A stretch of DNA of 64,000 bases, taken from contig JAJTUP010000002.1 of assembly GCA_021399435.1 (NCBI GenBank), positions 1,426,001 through 1,490,000 on the forward strand, written 5' to 3'. Below, piece after piece: positions 21,326-33,011 of this stretch. The DNA is from Diaporthe sp. PMI_573. Taxonomy: Eukaryota > Ascomycota > Sordariomycetes > Diaporthales > Diaporthaceae. The notes below the pieces were generated by a model. The model was not told the DNA's origin. It searched no databases and saw only the letters and a list, made by a program, of their open reading frames with translations. A program made the translations under genes and the position numbers. How positions within the stretch are numbered: position 1 is the first letter of the stretch; every line of letters starts with the position of its first letter.

Positions 21326-21954
21326 CTGCTTTTGGGGTTGAATAGACAGACGGCACGCTGCATTAGGAGATGCCCGTCACCATCAATCGATCCCCACAAT
21401 AACACAAGTACGTGCTTGAGTCCTGAAAGAGGATTGACAGAATTATCCATTCACCTGGAAGCTACTGCCTGGTGGAATTGGTCAGGAATCCCATCCGGGA
21501 TGTTTCAAGCCGTTCCCAACGCTTACACGGTCCCCCCGGGCAGCCGCCACCCAACATCCAAAATAGCGCTTGGGGTCCAGAAATTGGTCCGCACTTGCGT
21601 AGGTCGGCCCCCTTGCCCCCTGGAGGGCCACGTACAGCTCCCGAGACCCCTGCAACTCTAGAGGCTCAAACATTCGAGACCCTGCAAGTGCATCTGGGGA
21701 GTGAGATCTGTCACCACAGACGGCAGTACAACCCGACCCGACCGCAATCGACATTCCAAACCACCCAACCACTTTCTTTCAACCAAAAACACCCATCAAA
21801 TCTCGACATCTTCGCTTGCGCGCAAACCACCCTGACCGGACCCGTTGCCTTCGCATCGCCAATGAGTCCTGCGGCGCACAGAGCCTAGCATCAAAGTCGC
21901 CCTTCCTCGCCCTTGGACCCGTTTGGGTCAGCCTTCCACCCCGGAAGAGCCATC

Positions 21955-24000
21955 ATGGCTTTCCTCACGCAGCTGAGGGTGCCGTCAGTGGCGACCCTTC
22001 TCGCTGCGATGGCGTTGCCATGGCTAGACACAGTCAGCGCACAGAAGACCGCGGCGGACTACTTTGTCCACGAATTACCCGGCGCTCCCTCGTCACCCTT
22101 TATCAAGATGCATGCTGGGTAAGTACTGGGACCCTAGCCAAGCCCTCTCACCGAGAGGGGATCAAGTCGCTGACCCGCCCGCCTCCTTGAACAGACACAT
22201 CGAAGTCACGCCGGAGCACAACGGAAACCTTTTCTTCTGGCACTACCAGAACCAACACATCGCTAATAGACAACGGACAGTCATCTGGCTGAATGGAGGC
22301 CCCGGATGTAGCTCCGAGGATGGCGGCCTGATGGAGATCGGGCCCTACCGTTTGAAAGATGACAAGACCTTGGAATTGAACGATGGATCGTGGCATGAGT
22401 TTGCGAACCTGCTCTTCGTCGACAACCCTGTCGGTACCGGGTTCAGCTATGTTGACACCGACTCCTACGTTGCCGAGCTCGACGAAATGGCCGACCAGTT
22501 TGTCACTTTCCTCGAGAAGTGGTTCGCTGTCTTCCCCGAGTACGAACAAGATGACGTAAGACAACACGAGAGAGGTGAACGGATCATTAGAGGAGACGCT
22601 GACTTGTCTAGATCTATATCGCCGGAGAGTCCTACGCTGGACAGCATATCCCCTATATCGCGAAGCACATGCTTGAACGAAACAAGAAGCCCGGTATCGC
22701 TCACACGTGGGCACTCAAGGGTCTCCTGATCGGAAACGGGTGGATCTCACCGCCTGAACAATACGAAGCGTATCTTGATTTTGCATACGAAAAGGGCATC
22801 GTCAAGAAGGGCAGCGAGACGGCCAAGAAGATCGAGGTGCAGCATAGGATATGCCAGAAGGACCTTGCCGTCGACAGCAACAAGGTCGACCACGCTTCCT
22901 GCGAGAACATCCTGCAGGACATACTGCAGTTTACCACCACCGCCGGATCTGACGGCAAACAGCAGTGCGTAAACATGTACGACGTACGTCTCACAGACAG
23001 CTACCCGTCGTGTGGTATGAACTGGCCGCCAGACCTGGTGCACGTGACCCCTTACCTGCGCAGGAAGGACGTTGTTGCGGCCCTTCACATCGACGCGGCC
23101 AAGAACACGGGCTGGTCCGAGTGTAGCGGAGCCGTGGGTAGCCACTTCCGGGCGTCCAATTCGGTCCCGGCCGTTAAATTTCTCCCGGATATCCTGAAGG
23201 AGGTCCCTATACTTTTGTTCTCCGGCGCAGAGGATCTGATCTGCAACCATCTTGGTACCGAGGCCTTCATCGGCAACATGGAGTGGAACGGCGGAAAAGG
23301 CTTCGAGCTGTCGCCCGGCACGTGGGCTCCACGCAGAGAGTGGACCTTCGAGGGAGAGGTTGCCGGCTTTTGGCAAGAGGCCCGAAACCTGACGTACGTG
23401 CTCTTCTATAACAGCTCCCACATGGTGCCCTTCGACGTGGCGCGCGCGTCGCGGGACATGCTGGACCGTTTCATGGGCGTGGACATTAGCAGCATTGGCG
23501 GCAAGCCCACGGATTCCTATCTGGACGGCGAACGGCTACCCGTGACATCTGTAGGCGGCACAGCAGGCAACAGCACCGCCGCCCAGGAAGCCGAGAAGGA
23601 GAAGCTTGAGGCAGCCAAGTGGTCTGCCTACCAACGGTCGGGCGAGATCCTCCTCGTGATCGTCTCGGTGGCTGCGGCAGCTTGGGGATACTTCGTCTGG
23701 AAGGAGCGCCGGAAGAGAAAGGGCTTGGGATATCTCGGTCTCTCGCAGGGCAGCTCCATCGGTTTGCAGACCAGTCAGAGGCGGGATTTCCGCAGCCGGG
23801 GGTCGACAAATGCCAGAGACCTCGAGGCCGCGGACTTTGACGAGGCGGAATTGGATGACCTGCATGTTGAGTCTCCGACAGTAGAGGGCCACGAAGAGGG
23901 CGTTCTCGGGGCTGAGAGGAGGTACAGCCTGGGCGGTGACAGCGATGTGGAGAGCTCTAGCGGGGCAAGAAAGGAGGCCAGCGGAAAGAGAACGCGTTAA
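21955..24000 (+). CDS. KEX1: Pheromone-processing carboxypeptidase KEX1
   Basis: The gene has exons 21955-22118, 22195-22555 and 22612-24000, giving 637 aa. It is a serine carboxypeptidase of family S10 that removes C-terminal Lys/Arg in the late Golgi, for example from pheromone precursors cut by Kex2. A signal peptide (residues 1-29, ending DTVSA) precedes the catalytic domain. Substrate-binding [13 protein letters not shown] and the catalytic triad are all visible: Ser182 in GESYAG, Asp383 in [11 protein letters not shown] and His445 in NSSHMVP. A single transmembrane helix lies at about 520-539 ([18 protein letters not shown]). A basic cytosolic start and a long acidic tail follow, as in Kex1. 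The start ATG at 21955 is used because it directly precedes the hydrophobic signal. Confidence 0.96.
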
Positions 24001-24671
24001 TCCTGACTTTGGCAGGGAGTTTGGGGGGGGGGGGCGGCGCTGTGCAACTACGGTGGTGGTGTTGTACAGTCAAGAAGTCAAAACAGAAACAGAAACATAT
24101 ATATGCTAGCATGAAGGGTTATGCCGTTGGACCCGGAGAGTTGGTGGATTCGTCACGGCGCACAGCGATTTTTGTCATAGGAACTGATTGTTTAAATTAA
24201 ACTCATTCTCAATCTTCTGTACCCAAGCAGGCGGGCCGCTTCTTGTTCGTGCCTCTGCCTTCACGCTCTCCCTCGTCTCCACGTCAGAACCCGAAGCCCA
24301 CACTCCTGTTCAGGGCTTCCCCCTCAGAACACTATCTCAGCTGCGCCATGGCCGAGCCATCAGCTGGAGGCCAGTGTTCGTATCCGCTCCGGCCTGGGGT
24401 CATTACTGCGGCTTCTCAACCTTGCCCGCTGGTACGGTCATAATGTTCATACTACCGATGCCGAGGCCTGGACGGCCTCTGATATAGGAGCCTGTTAACG
24501 ACAAGTCACTTGATGATGCTTCCCACGGCCCAGAGCGCCGACCGACATGCCCGCCCACCTCTCTGGTCCGCGTGGCCCGCGTCGCGGGTGGGCATATGCA
24601 TGTATCCATGATTCGTAGATCACCTTTCCGAACGTCCCCCAACATTGGGGGGCCGATCCCGCCCTTTTCGC
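24001..24671. other. Convergent interval KEX1 / DRE2
   Basis: The 3' flanks of two converging genes. A 12-G run lies at 24023-24034. No supported gene. Confidence 0.5.
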
Positions 24672-25824
24672 TCAGAACTGGGCCACGTTGTTCAGGATGG
24701 TGACCTCCTCGCCGGGCTTGAAGGGCGGGAGCCCGATGTAGGGGCAGTCGGAGCAGCGGAACGCGTCGCCCAGGGAGCAGCTGCCGCAGCTGCCGGTCTT
24801 GCCCTGCACCGTGAAGTCGAGCTCGTTGAGGTCCTCGGACTTGAGCTTGAGGGTGTTCAGGTCCTCGTCCGCCTTGGCGCGGCGGGCCTTGTCCTGCGCC
24901 TCGATGCGCTCCGCCAGGCCGCAGGTGCAGTCCTTGCAGGCGCGGCGCTTCTTGCCCGGCTCGGGCTTGCACTCTGGGGCTGTTTACATGGGCATGTTAG
25001 CATGTGTGACAAAGAATGCATGTGGGAGTGCGTGTCCGAGCTGTCGGAAGGTAGGGAAACGTACGCATTTGCACAGGCCGGTTCAGGTCCTCCTCCGTCA
25101 TGAGCTCATCCTCGTCGATCAACTCGTCATCATCGTCGAAATCATCACCAAAATCAAAGCCTACACCCGCGACAGGCCTCACCGCGGGGGGCACACTGTC
25201 CAGCGTCTTGGGCTTCCCAGCGACGTCGATCGTGACCTTGCCCACCGCGGGGCCGGCAGAGCTGTGCACGTTGCCGTTGCCGTTACTGCCGTTACTGCCG
25301 TTCACCGGGACTGTCTTCTTCTTTCCGAACCGCAGCGGCACAACAACCTCCTCCTCTACCTTCTCGTAGCCGCCATCCTTCTCGACCAGCCCGGCGAGCA
25401 CCGCCTCCCTCGACTCGGAAGGGTCGAACCTCCCGTCCTGGGTCCTGAGCGAGGCGCCTGGCCTCATGGCCCCGACGAGCGACGCGAAGATATCGCGCGA
25501 GAGCAGGCCGGACGCCTCGGCGTGCCTGGCGCCGTCCGGGCCGGTCAGGAGCAGGACGAGGTCGTAGGTGGCAGGGGGAAGGGTGACGAGGCCGGCGTAG
25601 AGGCGGTCGAGCATCTGCAGGTCTGTTGTATCGCGGTCGAAGGTGGGGAGGGCGCTGGTGCCCTGGGCGGCTATGGAGGGCGGCGCGAGGAGGAGGGTGC
25701 GGCTCTGCGATGTGGTGATGGTGGGAGTGATGCCATTCTTGGTCGCCTTGGTGGGGGCGGGGTTGAAGTCGGCGGCGAAGTCGATGTCAGGGGTGTTGTC
25801 TATTGTCACGAATGAGGGAGACAT
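24672..25824 (-). CDS. DRE2: Cytosolic Fe-S cluster assembly factor DRE2 (anamorsin)
   Basis: The minus-strand gene has exons 25065-25824 and 24672-24979, giving 355 aa. Dre2 accepts electrons from Tah18 and acts in cytosolic Fe-S cluster assembly. The N-terminal part resembles a SAM-methyltransferase-like fold without catalytic motifs. A poly-Asn/Ser/Gly linker and an acidic segment ([20 protein letters not shown]) follow. The CIAPIN1 domain carries motif I, with Cys257, Cys268, Cys271 and Cys273 (binding 2Fe-2S), and motif II, with C318-x2-C321-x7-C329-x2-C332. The C-terminal block [20 protein letters not shown] is typical of the family. The intron lies exactly between the acidic linker and motif I. 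Confidence 0.95.
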
Positions 25825-28134
25825 TTTGTGTGTGGGTTTTGCCTGTTGGCACAAACTGGCGCGAAGCGGGAGGTTGGGTCTGTAGTGTCGACACTGGTGT
25901 CCAAAAGGTGTGGTGCGAGGAAAAGGACCAAATAATAGGGAAGAGATGGGTTGGGCGGTGATATTGTAATCCCGCCAAGGCGATCTACTTTTCGGCGGAG
26001 ATGCACTATCCAGTCCCTGAAAGCGAGCGGAAGTGTTATCTGATAGATTTGTCGATTTGTCGCACTGTATGACTGCAACAGAGGGCGAGTGGATACAGTG
26101 CCCGGCCGAATCAGAAATGGCGGTTACCAAGCAAAGCATCGAGTTTTTGCTGCTGAACAATCATTGCCCTAGGCCTCCCGATATCGGCGAACCTATATCC
26201 CGTCCGCTGACTCCTTCCAGCTAACGCGCGTAAAATGGAACCATAAATGACCAACACCTTACCGAAGGACTGTGTGGGCATATCCATGGCAGGATAACCC
26301 ACCGAAGTCTACATTATTCGTAGTCCTAACCTTTGATTTGAGGACTTCCAAATATTCAGTCAAAGGCTGAGCGGCCCATTGCATGGGCATTAAGTTGGAG
26401 CCTTGACAAACATCGTGAGGGCAGTCCCATTGCACACAGCAGGTACAAACGTTCACACCCTCAGTCAGCGCTCGACAGTCTCGGCCAATGACGGTTACGT
26501 GACAGCTTGCGGGCCTGCGGGCCTGCGGGGCCTCTGGGTGCGCAGCATATCTGTTGTCAGAGAACTCTTCCACGACATCTGATGACGGTCAAGAACCACC
26601 GTCTCGACTGACCCGGGCCCGTTCTGTGAGTCCTGGGCGTTTTAGACGGTACTCGTCCATGCCGGCCGTTCCGCTCATGCCTCGATAGTCCCGCCCGGCT
26701 CGAAGCTTGGGCACTAGGCGTTGCCCGTGCCCGCCTACTGTGGTATGTTGTTTGTCCCGTCGCGAGTAACGAAGACCCACTTGATTGAGAGCGCATTGAA
26801 AATGGACCGCACGGCAGTGATTAAACCTGCCAAACTCAGGTCTGCAGTCTGATCCTCATCGAGATGCTGATGAGACCCAGCTGGGCTGTGTAGGTGGCAG
26901 ATAGATATGCATGGCGTGTAGTGATACCTTCAGAGTCAGCCTGCCCAGCCTCAGAATCCGGGGTATCGATACCTAGACGAGGGGCAGGTGGGTCCCTCGA
27001 CGTCAGAGTGCTGCAGGCAGGGTTCCATACCTAGTGGATCGACGGATCTGGGGAAGGGCCCTGGGGACTAGTCACACGACATCTCCAGAGGAGCCGGCAT
27101 GCTCTGGTGAGAGCCGTTTGGAAGGCATGGGCAGCTAAACAGCGTGTGCAGAGTTATTCATATCGAATTTGTAGTCTCGATACCACAAGGCAGTCATCTC
27201 AGCATTGGATCAATGAGAGCTGCAGGTCGACCAATGCGGGCCGGCTGGATTGCGTGATGGGCTCCCCAAACGGCCAGGGCATCCGACGTCATGCCACCAC
27301 GTCAAGGCATCGCGTGGTTGACGGTAACGGTACACCGTAAGTCCCCGCCGTGCCCCAACGCGGGAGAGTCATCGAGACCAGAGAGGGCAGCTGGATGCCG
27401 GCTCCCGGCATCGTACCTGAAACCATCCTGGGCGTTAATTGCTCATGTGCCTAGTACTGCAGCCTTGGTGGGAGCTGGGAGCTCAAGCTGGTGGGCCCCT
27501 GAGCTGCTCTGCCTCGATTGAGATGGCCGGAGACCACACCGAGCAGTGGCACATGATCACTTCGTAGAACGGCCTCGAATCAGCCCATTGGTCCCTGGCA
27601 CATCAACAAGCTCTTGTTCCTTTTAAATGCAGACAGAGCTCCCTTTCCCCTCCGTACTCTGTATGTAACTGAAGAGTGTCTGTTTGTATTGGACTCCCAG
27701 CCTGTGTTGTAAACTTGTCCCCCTCCGCATACATCCACCCATCCATCCATCCATCCATCATCCACCCCAGACAAACCAACCAACCAAACACTGTCCCTCA
27801 TCACTGCCTCTACCTTCCGACATTCTCGTCATCATCCCAATCTGACCATCCTGCAACTTGACTGCCGACCTGCCTCCCCAATCCAGTTGCGTCGAGCCCA
27901 AGCCATCTGAACCTTTCTCCTTTCTCCTTTCTGGTGCTTTGACATCACGCGACCTCCCTTTGTACGTACCTCCAATGGGGAAGCTCGCCCTCAAACCTTC
28001 GAAGCTCCCTTCGCCGCGAGACAACCCCGCATTGACATCTGGCGCTGACTTCACATCATCCAGAAAACGGTCCTGAATCCCTCTAGATCCATTCATCAAT
28101 CACCAATTCCATCCATCCAAATCAATCAATCAAC
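25825..28134. other. 2.3-kb intergenic region upstream of the STF2-like gene
   Basis: No supported coding region. The left part contains the DRE2 promoter. Near 26510-26535 a short GCGGGCCT tandem occurs. From about 27720 the plus strand becomes C/A/T-rich with (CCAT)n at about 27740-27760. Another CCATCCATCC followed by ATCAATCAATCA lies just before 28135; this is the leader of the STF2-like gene. Confidence 0.5.
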
Positions 28135-28903
28135 AGTGAGTCTTCCCTCTGATCCGGTGTAACAGCAGCAACAAGCTGGTGGTCCCTTGCCTGGCACAAC
28201 AACAACACCTGGGAAGTACCCACGGGAATATCACTCATACACGGAGACATCAGCGGCATCTTTGAATCGATGGAGATGCTGACCAGGCTTAAATGATAGT
28301 GACTCGTTCGCACAAGCTCAACGACAAGGACCACGCCGGCCTGGCCAATGGCACGGCTGCTCCTGAGGAGCATCTGCCTCGCTATTTCGCGAAGCACGGT
28401 CATGTTGGCGAGGACCCCAAGAAGATCAAGAAGAGCGGTGGAGGAAAAGGCAACTGGTAGGTTTTCGCCTTGACTGCCCCGTCGTCGTTCCCTCAATGGT
28501 TGCTACGGGCCCCAAGGCAAACACCCGGCACCATGGTACTGCCCACTGGTCAGATGCTGCCCTATTTCGATACACCGCGGACGTGCCGGGGACTTCGGAA
28601 ACCAAACATGGTTACACAGGAATCGGGATCGAGACCGTGAGCTTTAGTAGACATTGACTGACCTTCGGTAGGGGCAACCCTGGTGATGAGGTTCTTGACG
28701 ACCAGTTCAACTTCTCCAATGCTCGCCGTCGATCCAATTCGTCCGGCTATGCCAACAACCTCCAGGACTTCAAGACCAAGTTCGAGTTCAACGAGCCCGA
28801 GCCTGTCTTTGAGGAGTCCGTCCACGGCGCTGAGGACCCAGAGCTCACAAAGACCGACACTGCCTCCACTGCCTCCACCGAGCACTCTGCCAAGAGTGCC
28901 TAA
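28135..28903 (+). CDS. STF2-like hydrophilin (ATPase-stabilising factor / HABP4-like)
   Basis: The coding sequence is 28135, 28300-28456 and 28672-28903, giving 129 aa, if the start codon is assembled by splicing: A at 28135 joins TG at 28300-28301. The protein then starts MTRSHKLNDKD, like the M-T-R start of STF2 proteins. The 164-nt first intron (28136-28299) starts GTGAGT and ends GCTGAC..GATAG. An unspliced ATG at 28293 would give MIVTRSHK in the same frame, so the rest of the protein is unaffected. Family features are PRYFAKHGHVGEDPKKIKKS, GGGKGNWGNPGDEV, an RRRSNSS patch and a charged, Thr/Ser-rich tail. Yeast Stf2 supports the F1Fo-ATPase inhibitor and desiccation tolerance, and the motif also marks mRNA-associated HABP4-type proteins. 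The protein is small, hydrophilic and probably disordered. Confidence 0.85.
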
Positions 28904-29385
28904 CTGCCTCACCCATACGATGAGACAGACGATGAGGGTTTTCCATACAAGTCATTCAGGCGTTGCACACAGAACACTCACTTTAAGGGTATGGCGAATG
29001 GGAAGAGATTGATGAGCTCATGATACGAATCCTGCTTTTCTTTTCGGTGGCATCGGTCGGCTGGTTCTGAGGAAATGGTGGACATTTTGGCATCTGGTGG
29101 TGTCTGAATTGGTTTGACTTCTACCCTCATCGCACAAACATCATGCTCGCGGCAGATGACATCTCCTGGTGACGCCCCGCTCATCAGGCTTGTAACTCTA
29201 GGTCTCTTTGAAAGCCGTACTCCGGCAATGAAATCACAATTGCACGGCTCCCTGCCCGTAACTTCGATCATGACCGTGACTTGTGCTCCACTGTGTACAA
29301 TCTATCTAAATATACAAATCTGCGCTCGCTCAAGGCAGACAGCCATCTGCTCCCAGGCCTTATTGCTCCACGTTCTCTTGTATTT
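28904..29385. other. Convergent interval STF2-like / FMT1
   Basis: The 3' flanks of two converging genes. No supported coding region. Confidence 0.5.
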
Positions 29386-30984
29386 CTATTCGACGAGTCT
29401 CGCAATAGTCTCCATGCCGTAATCCATTGTCGAAATGTCTCTCACCGTTACGTAGGCCTCTTTGAACTCAGAAATTGCATGGGCGGCCGCCTTGCTGTTC
29501 GTGCCCTCGACCTTGATTCTCTTGATCCTGATGGCATCCAGCTGGCCCTTTTCATGCGCGGGACTTACAAGCCCATCGGTTACGCGATATGGTACCTTGA
29601 TAGGGATGATGACAGAGGAGTGCTCGTCCATGAGGTACGGCACCCTAAACTCAGCCGAATCGTGTGCATTGAGGGTATCCTTCTGAGCCAAGACCGATGT
29701 CTGGATCTTTGCTGGCAGCTGTCGACTTGTCGTCTGCTCCACCAGCCACGGTGCCGGTCCTGACAGTTTGGCCTGGGCGATCGTCAACACCACCTCCCTG
29801 AGGCTCTCGGGGCACTCGACAGCCTCGACGTGCTCGAAGATGAGCCTCTTCTCGCCCGGGTTCTTGGAGGTGACGGCGTGCGTCCACAGGCCCGTTTTCC
29901 CCTCGCCGTCGAGCTTGACGCCGACGGCGCGGAACCTCGTCGCCAGGTCGGCGGCGGTCCAGCCGTCCGGGTACAGCATCTTATCCCTGCCCCAGGCCCA
30001 GCACGCCCAGTCGACCATGGAGTCCAGCTTGGTCACCTTGGGCGCGTCGCAGAGGAGCCCCCGCGCCAGGTCCTCGTCCTTGGGCTTCCAGCCCGCGAAC
30101 TGCAGCGGCGGGACGAAGACGCGCCTCTCGAGCGCTCCCGCGAGGAGCTCCGCGCCCCTTTCCGCGAGCATGTTGTGCAGCTGGCGCACGTCGCAGCCCT
30201 CCGGGACGGGCAGGCCGGGCCAGGGCGTCTGGGCGAGGACCGCGCCGCGGTCATAGTCCCTCTCGTGCAGCGTCTGCAGGGTGACGCCGACGTGCTCACG
30301 GCGGCGCAGCAGGGCGTGCTGCAGGGGCGCGGGCCCGCGCAGGTCGGGCAGCATGGAGGGGTGGACGTTGAGCCCGCCGAAGCGCAGGGAGCGCAGGATC
30401 CGCGGCGGGACGAACAGGCCGAAGCTGACGGCCACGGCCAGGTTGAAGGGCTGGCGGTGCGAGTTCTCGTGCGCGGCCGGGTGCCGCAGGACTTCGCCCG
30501 TCTCGTGGTGCCGCACGTGGCCCGGCGGCGGCAGCTCCCACCCCGTGAAGGTGTCGCGCTTGTGCACCGGCAGCCCGAGCTCCTCGGCCAGGTTGAACAG
30601 GGGCCCCGTCGCGATCCGCCGTAGGCCCCGTCCCGCAGGCTTGCCAGGTCGCACCAGCACGTCGATCGACTTGATGAGCTTGGGCTTGTCGGCCTGCAGC
30701 TTGTGCAGCGCCCTGAGGGAGGCGCAGCTGAACTCGTCCGAGCCGCAGAAGAGGATGCGCAGGGGCTCAGTCGGGGGCAGCTTGCGCCATGGTCCATAGG
30801 CGCTGCTGCGCGTCTCAGCGGGCTCTGGATGTGATGCTGTTGTTGTGGTCGTCTCAGTCGATGTTGGTGACGATGATGAGTGGCGGACGTGTGCTGTAAG
30901 TGACGGGTTGGCGTGGATTAGACGTAATACAGAAGCCTTGCAGAATGGACGCTGGAGCACCAGCCTGGGCATTGTTGGTGCCAT
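29386..30984 (-). CDS. FMT1: Mitochondrial methionyl-tRNA formyltransferase
   Basis: An intronless minus-strand gene encodes 532 aa. The enzyme formylates initiator Met-tRNA in mitochondria using 10-formyl-THF. The N-terminus is basic and Ser/Thr-rich without acidic residues up to about residue 43 (MAPTMPRLVLQRPFCKAS), fitting a mitochondrial presequence. The formyltransferase domain starts at LRILFCGSDEFS (75-86). The catalytic core GGLNVHPSMLPDLRGPAP lies at about 200-218 and holds the Asn and His of the family; the acidic partner follows in the VTLQTLHERDYDRGAVL region. The C-terminal tRNA-binding domain has an unusually long insert (about 350-500). Length exceeds bacterial Fmt by about 200 residues, common in fungi. 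High GC3 leaves long chance open frames on the opposite strand. Confidence 0.92.
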   Translation of the reverse strand: MAPTMPRLVLQRPFCKASVLRLIHANPSLTAHVRHSSSSPTSTETTTTTASHPEPAETRSSAYGPWRKLPPTEPLRILFCGSDEFSCASLRALHKLQADKPKLIKSIDVLVRPGKPAGRGLRRIATGPLFNLAEELGLPVHKRDTFTGWELPPPGHVRHHETGEVLRHPAAHENSHRQPFNLAVAVSFGLFVPPRILRSLRFGGLNVHPSMLPDLRGPAPLQHALLRRREHVGVTLQTLHERDYDRGAVLAQTPWPGLPVPEGCDVRQLHNMLAERGAELLAGALERRVFVPPLQFAGWKPKDEDLARGLLCDAPKVTKLDSMVDWACWAWGRDKMLYPDGWTAADLATRFRAVGVKLDGEGKTGLWTHAVTSKNPGEKRLIFEHVEAVECPESLREVVLTIAQAKLSGPAPWLVEQTTSRQLPAKIQTSVLAQKDTLNAHDSAEFRVPYLMDEHSSVIIPIKVPYRVTDGLVSPAHEKGQLDAIRIKRIKVEGTNSKAAAHAISEFKEAYVTVRDISTMDYGMETIARLVE

Positions 30985-32196
30985 GGTGAGTTGCTCAGCG
31001 TGGCTTCAGAGGTGCAGGTCAGCAACCAGACGAGCTCGATCACGGCTCATGGCCGGATGGTGTGACTCGGAATGTATGAACCTGGTTGAGCAGTCCACTC
31101 AAGCAGAAATTGATGTCATCGGCAAGGCGAATACAGTGCCATAGGCTTGTTCATTTATTTGATTTGATGCCGTACCGACAATTTTGGGATGGGAGTGGGT
31201 GGGAGCAATTTCGATATGTACGCTCCCGTAGAAAAATATCAAAGGTCGGCTGCAGTGATTGTGCTGTAGATAGCGGGGTGGCTCACCACTGCATCGACAG
31301 TGTCCCCTCCGCGAACACTCTCACCAACCCGTTCTGAAGATACAACAGATGCCCAAGGAATTTAAACTCAATATCATTCATGATTAGTTGAATGGACTTG
31401 GAAGTCGGAGACGAGTCCCATGGCGTCCACGATGCTGGCTGCGTTTTGAGAGATGGTGGCACTCTGGACGTCGCTTGTGCGGGCTGACCAGCGATCTCAC
31501 GGCGTAAAGATAGACCATGGTGTCCAACGTTTTCCTGAGTTTTTTTTCTCTTTTTCTTCTTTCTTTCATTTGTTCACAGAAACTCGGATATTGATTAATT
31601 GAGAGGTCACAGGCTTAATTGAAGCATCTTCGGAATTTTGTTCAACCTACGCCAAGCGCTGTTGCGCAGAGCTTGGAGAAAATTCATCTCGCAGTAGGCT
31701 GGCTTATACGGGGATCAGTACAGAATTATTCGATTTTCGTACCAACACAGATGACGGTGTGGCTAGAAACATTCTAGAGGTTCACAAAATGCTCGACAAG
31801 CTTATGAAGGATGTCCACAGGCGGAGCAATTCCCTGGTCGTTGTAGCTTATCTGAATTCCTGCACAAGACGGCAGACGACTGACAACACTCTCAGTTTCA
31901 AATTTTGATATCGAACTTTGTCGAGTACAGCTGATATTTCAAAAAACAGAAAGTTAACGAATGAATATAAGATCAAAGGGGCCAGAACCGTCATCCTGGG
32001 TTGCCATTGACTGGTATGTTTCATTTCGAATAATTAGTTACAGTTGCTGGAGAAGGAAGGTTGTGAAATTCAATCATAAAGTCGTAAGAAGGTACAAATA
32101 CAATTTCCTTTGATTCAAAGAAATGCCATTAGGAAGAAGTGACTGTGAGAAACGCAGGAATTAGTTTCCCGACCTGTCAATCCTCATGGTTCAATA
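30985..32196. other. Intergenic: FMT1 promoter and AA9 gene 3' flank
   Basis: No supported gene. The sequence between 31540 and 32150 is AT-richer than its surroundings, with a T/C tract at about 31539-31566. Confidence 0.5.
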
Positions 32197-33011
32197 TTAG
32201 CCCGTGAAGACAGGTGGACCAGGTGGTGTGTAATCCGACGGCGCATGCTCGGTATATATATTGAAAACCAAGCCCGGGTCGGCCTTCTTGTACAGCGCCG
32301 TACCGACCACACCTTCGGGGGCCGCGGTGCCGCCGCCCTGGACATCCAGGCTCACGCACTGGGGGTAGCTCTGGGCCTTTCCTTCATTCTGGGCCTCGTG
32401 CAGGGCGATGGTCTCGTGCCTCAGCACGTACTGTCCGGGGGCGATGGACGCAGGGATCGTCGTCGTCCACGAGAAGTTGTTGGCGATCATCTGGTCGGAC
32501 CCCCACGTGCCGGGAGGCTTGGAGCCGTCGACGAGCCCTACCTGGTCGATCTTGAAGAACTTGAGCTGCGTCTTGTCGACGTTTGCACAGTTGTTGTTGG
32601 GGCATGCTGCCAGGTAGTCCAGCATGGGCCCGTGGTGCGACTCGGGCCAGTTGTTGGTCCAGAACAGTGTGACGTTGGAGCCGGCTTGTACGGGGGCAGT
32701 AATTGGGGCCGGGGTGGCGCCGATGTGGCAGATCACGTCCGGCCCAGTGATGTCCTCGACGAAGCCGGTCGACTGGTCCTGAGGTATGGACCATCCGACC
32801 ACCTGGGGTGGTGGGTTCTGGTACTGCTGATTGGGGCTGTACCCTTGGATGCTTCAAGAGGATCAGCAAATGGTGGATTATGAGATCGGCTATATATATA
32901 TAAGAGGCCTTACAACTTCCCATCTATCTCAATCCCCGATACTGTCCCGTGCGCGACGGCGCAGCCGCTGAGAAGCAAGGCCCCAAAGGCCAACTCCGAC
33001 GAGGTGTACAT
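32197..33011 (-). CDS. Lytic polysaccharide monooxygenase, family AA9 (former GH61)
   Basis: Two exons on the minus strand (32914-33011 and 32197-32851) give 250 aa. A signal peptide of 20 residues (ending GCAVA) is followed directly by His21 in HGTVSGIEI. His21 would be the mature N-terminal His of the copper histidine brace. The second brace His is in ESHHGPMLDYLA (residues 105-106), and the axial Tyr is in SYPQCVSLDV (about 195). QYVLRHETIALHEA and the DKTQLKFFKIDQVGL strand are typical AA9. AA9 enzymes cleave cellulose and related glucans oxidatively outside the cell. No carbohydrate-binding module or GPI signal follows; the protein ends soon after the catalytic fold. A TATATA at 33186-33191, 175 nt upstream of the ATG, could be the TATA box. 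Confidence 0.93.

Larger units (their letters stand above)
20694..21954. other. Divergent interval SFM1 / KEX1
   Basis: A 1.26-kb intergenic region between head-to-head genes. It has an inverted repeat at 20951-20979 and a repeat array at 21212-21325. The last roughly 200 nt are A/C/T-rich and form the KEX1 leader. No coding region is supported. Confidence 0.5.

Noticed and set aside
24799..25815. A 338-codon plus-strand frame opposite DRE2.
   Set aside because: It mirrors the DRE2 coding strand, and DRE2 has diagnostic Fe-S motifs.
29830..30799. Several long frames on both strands within FMT1.
   Set aside because: They are alternative-frame shadows of the very GC-rich FMT1 coding sequence.
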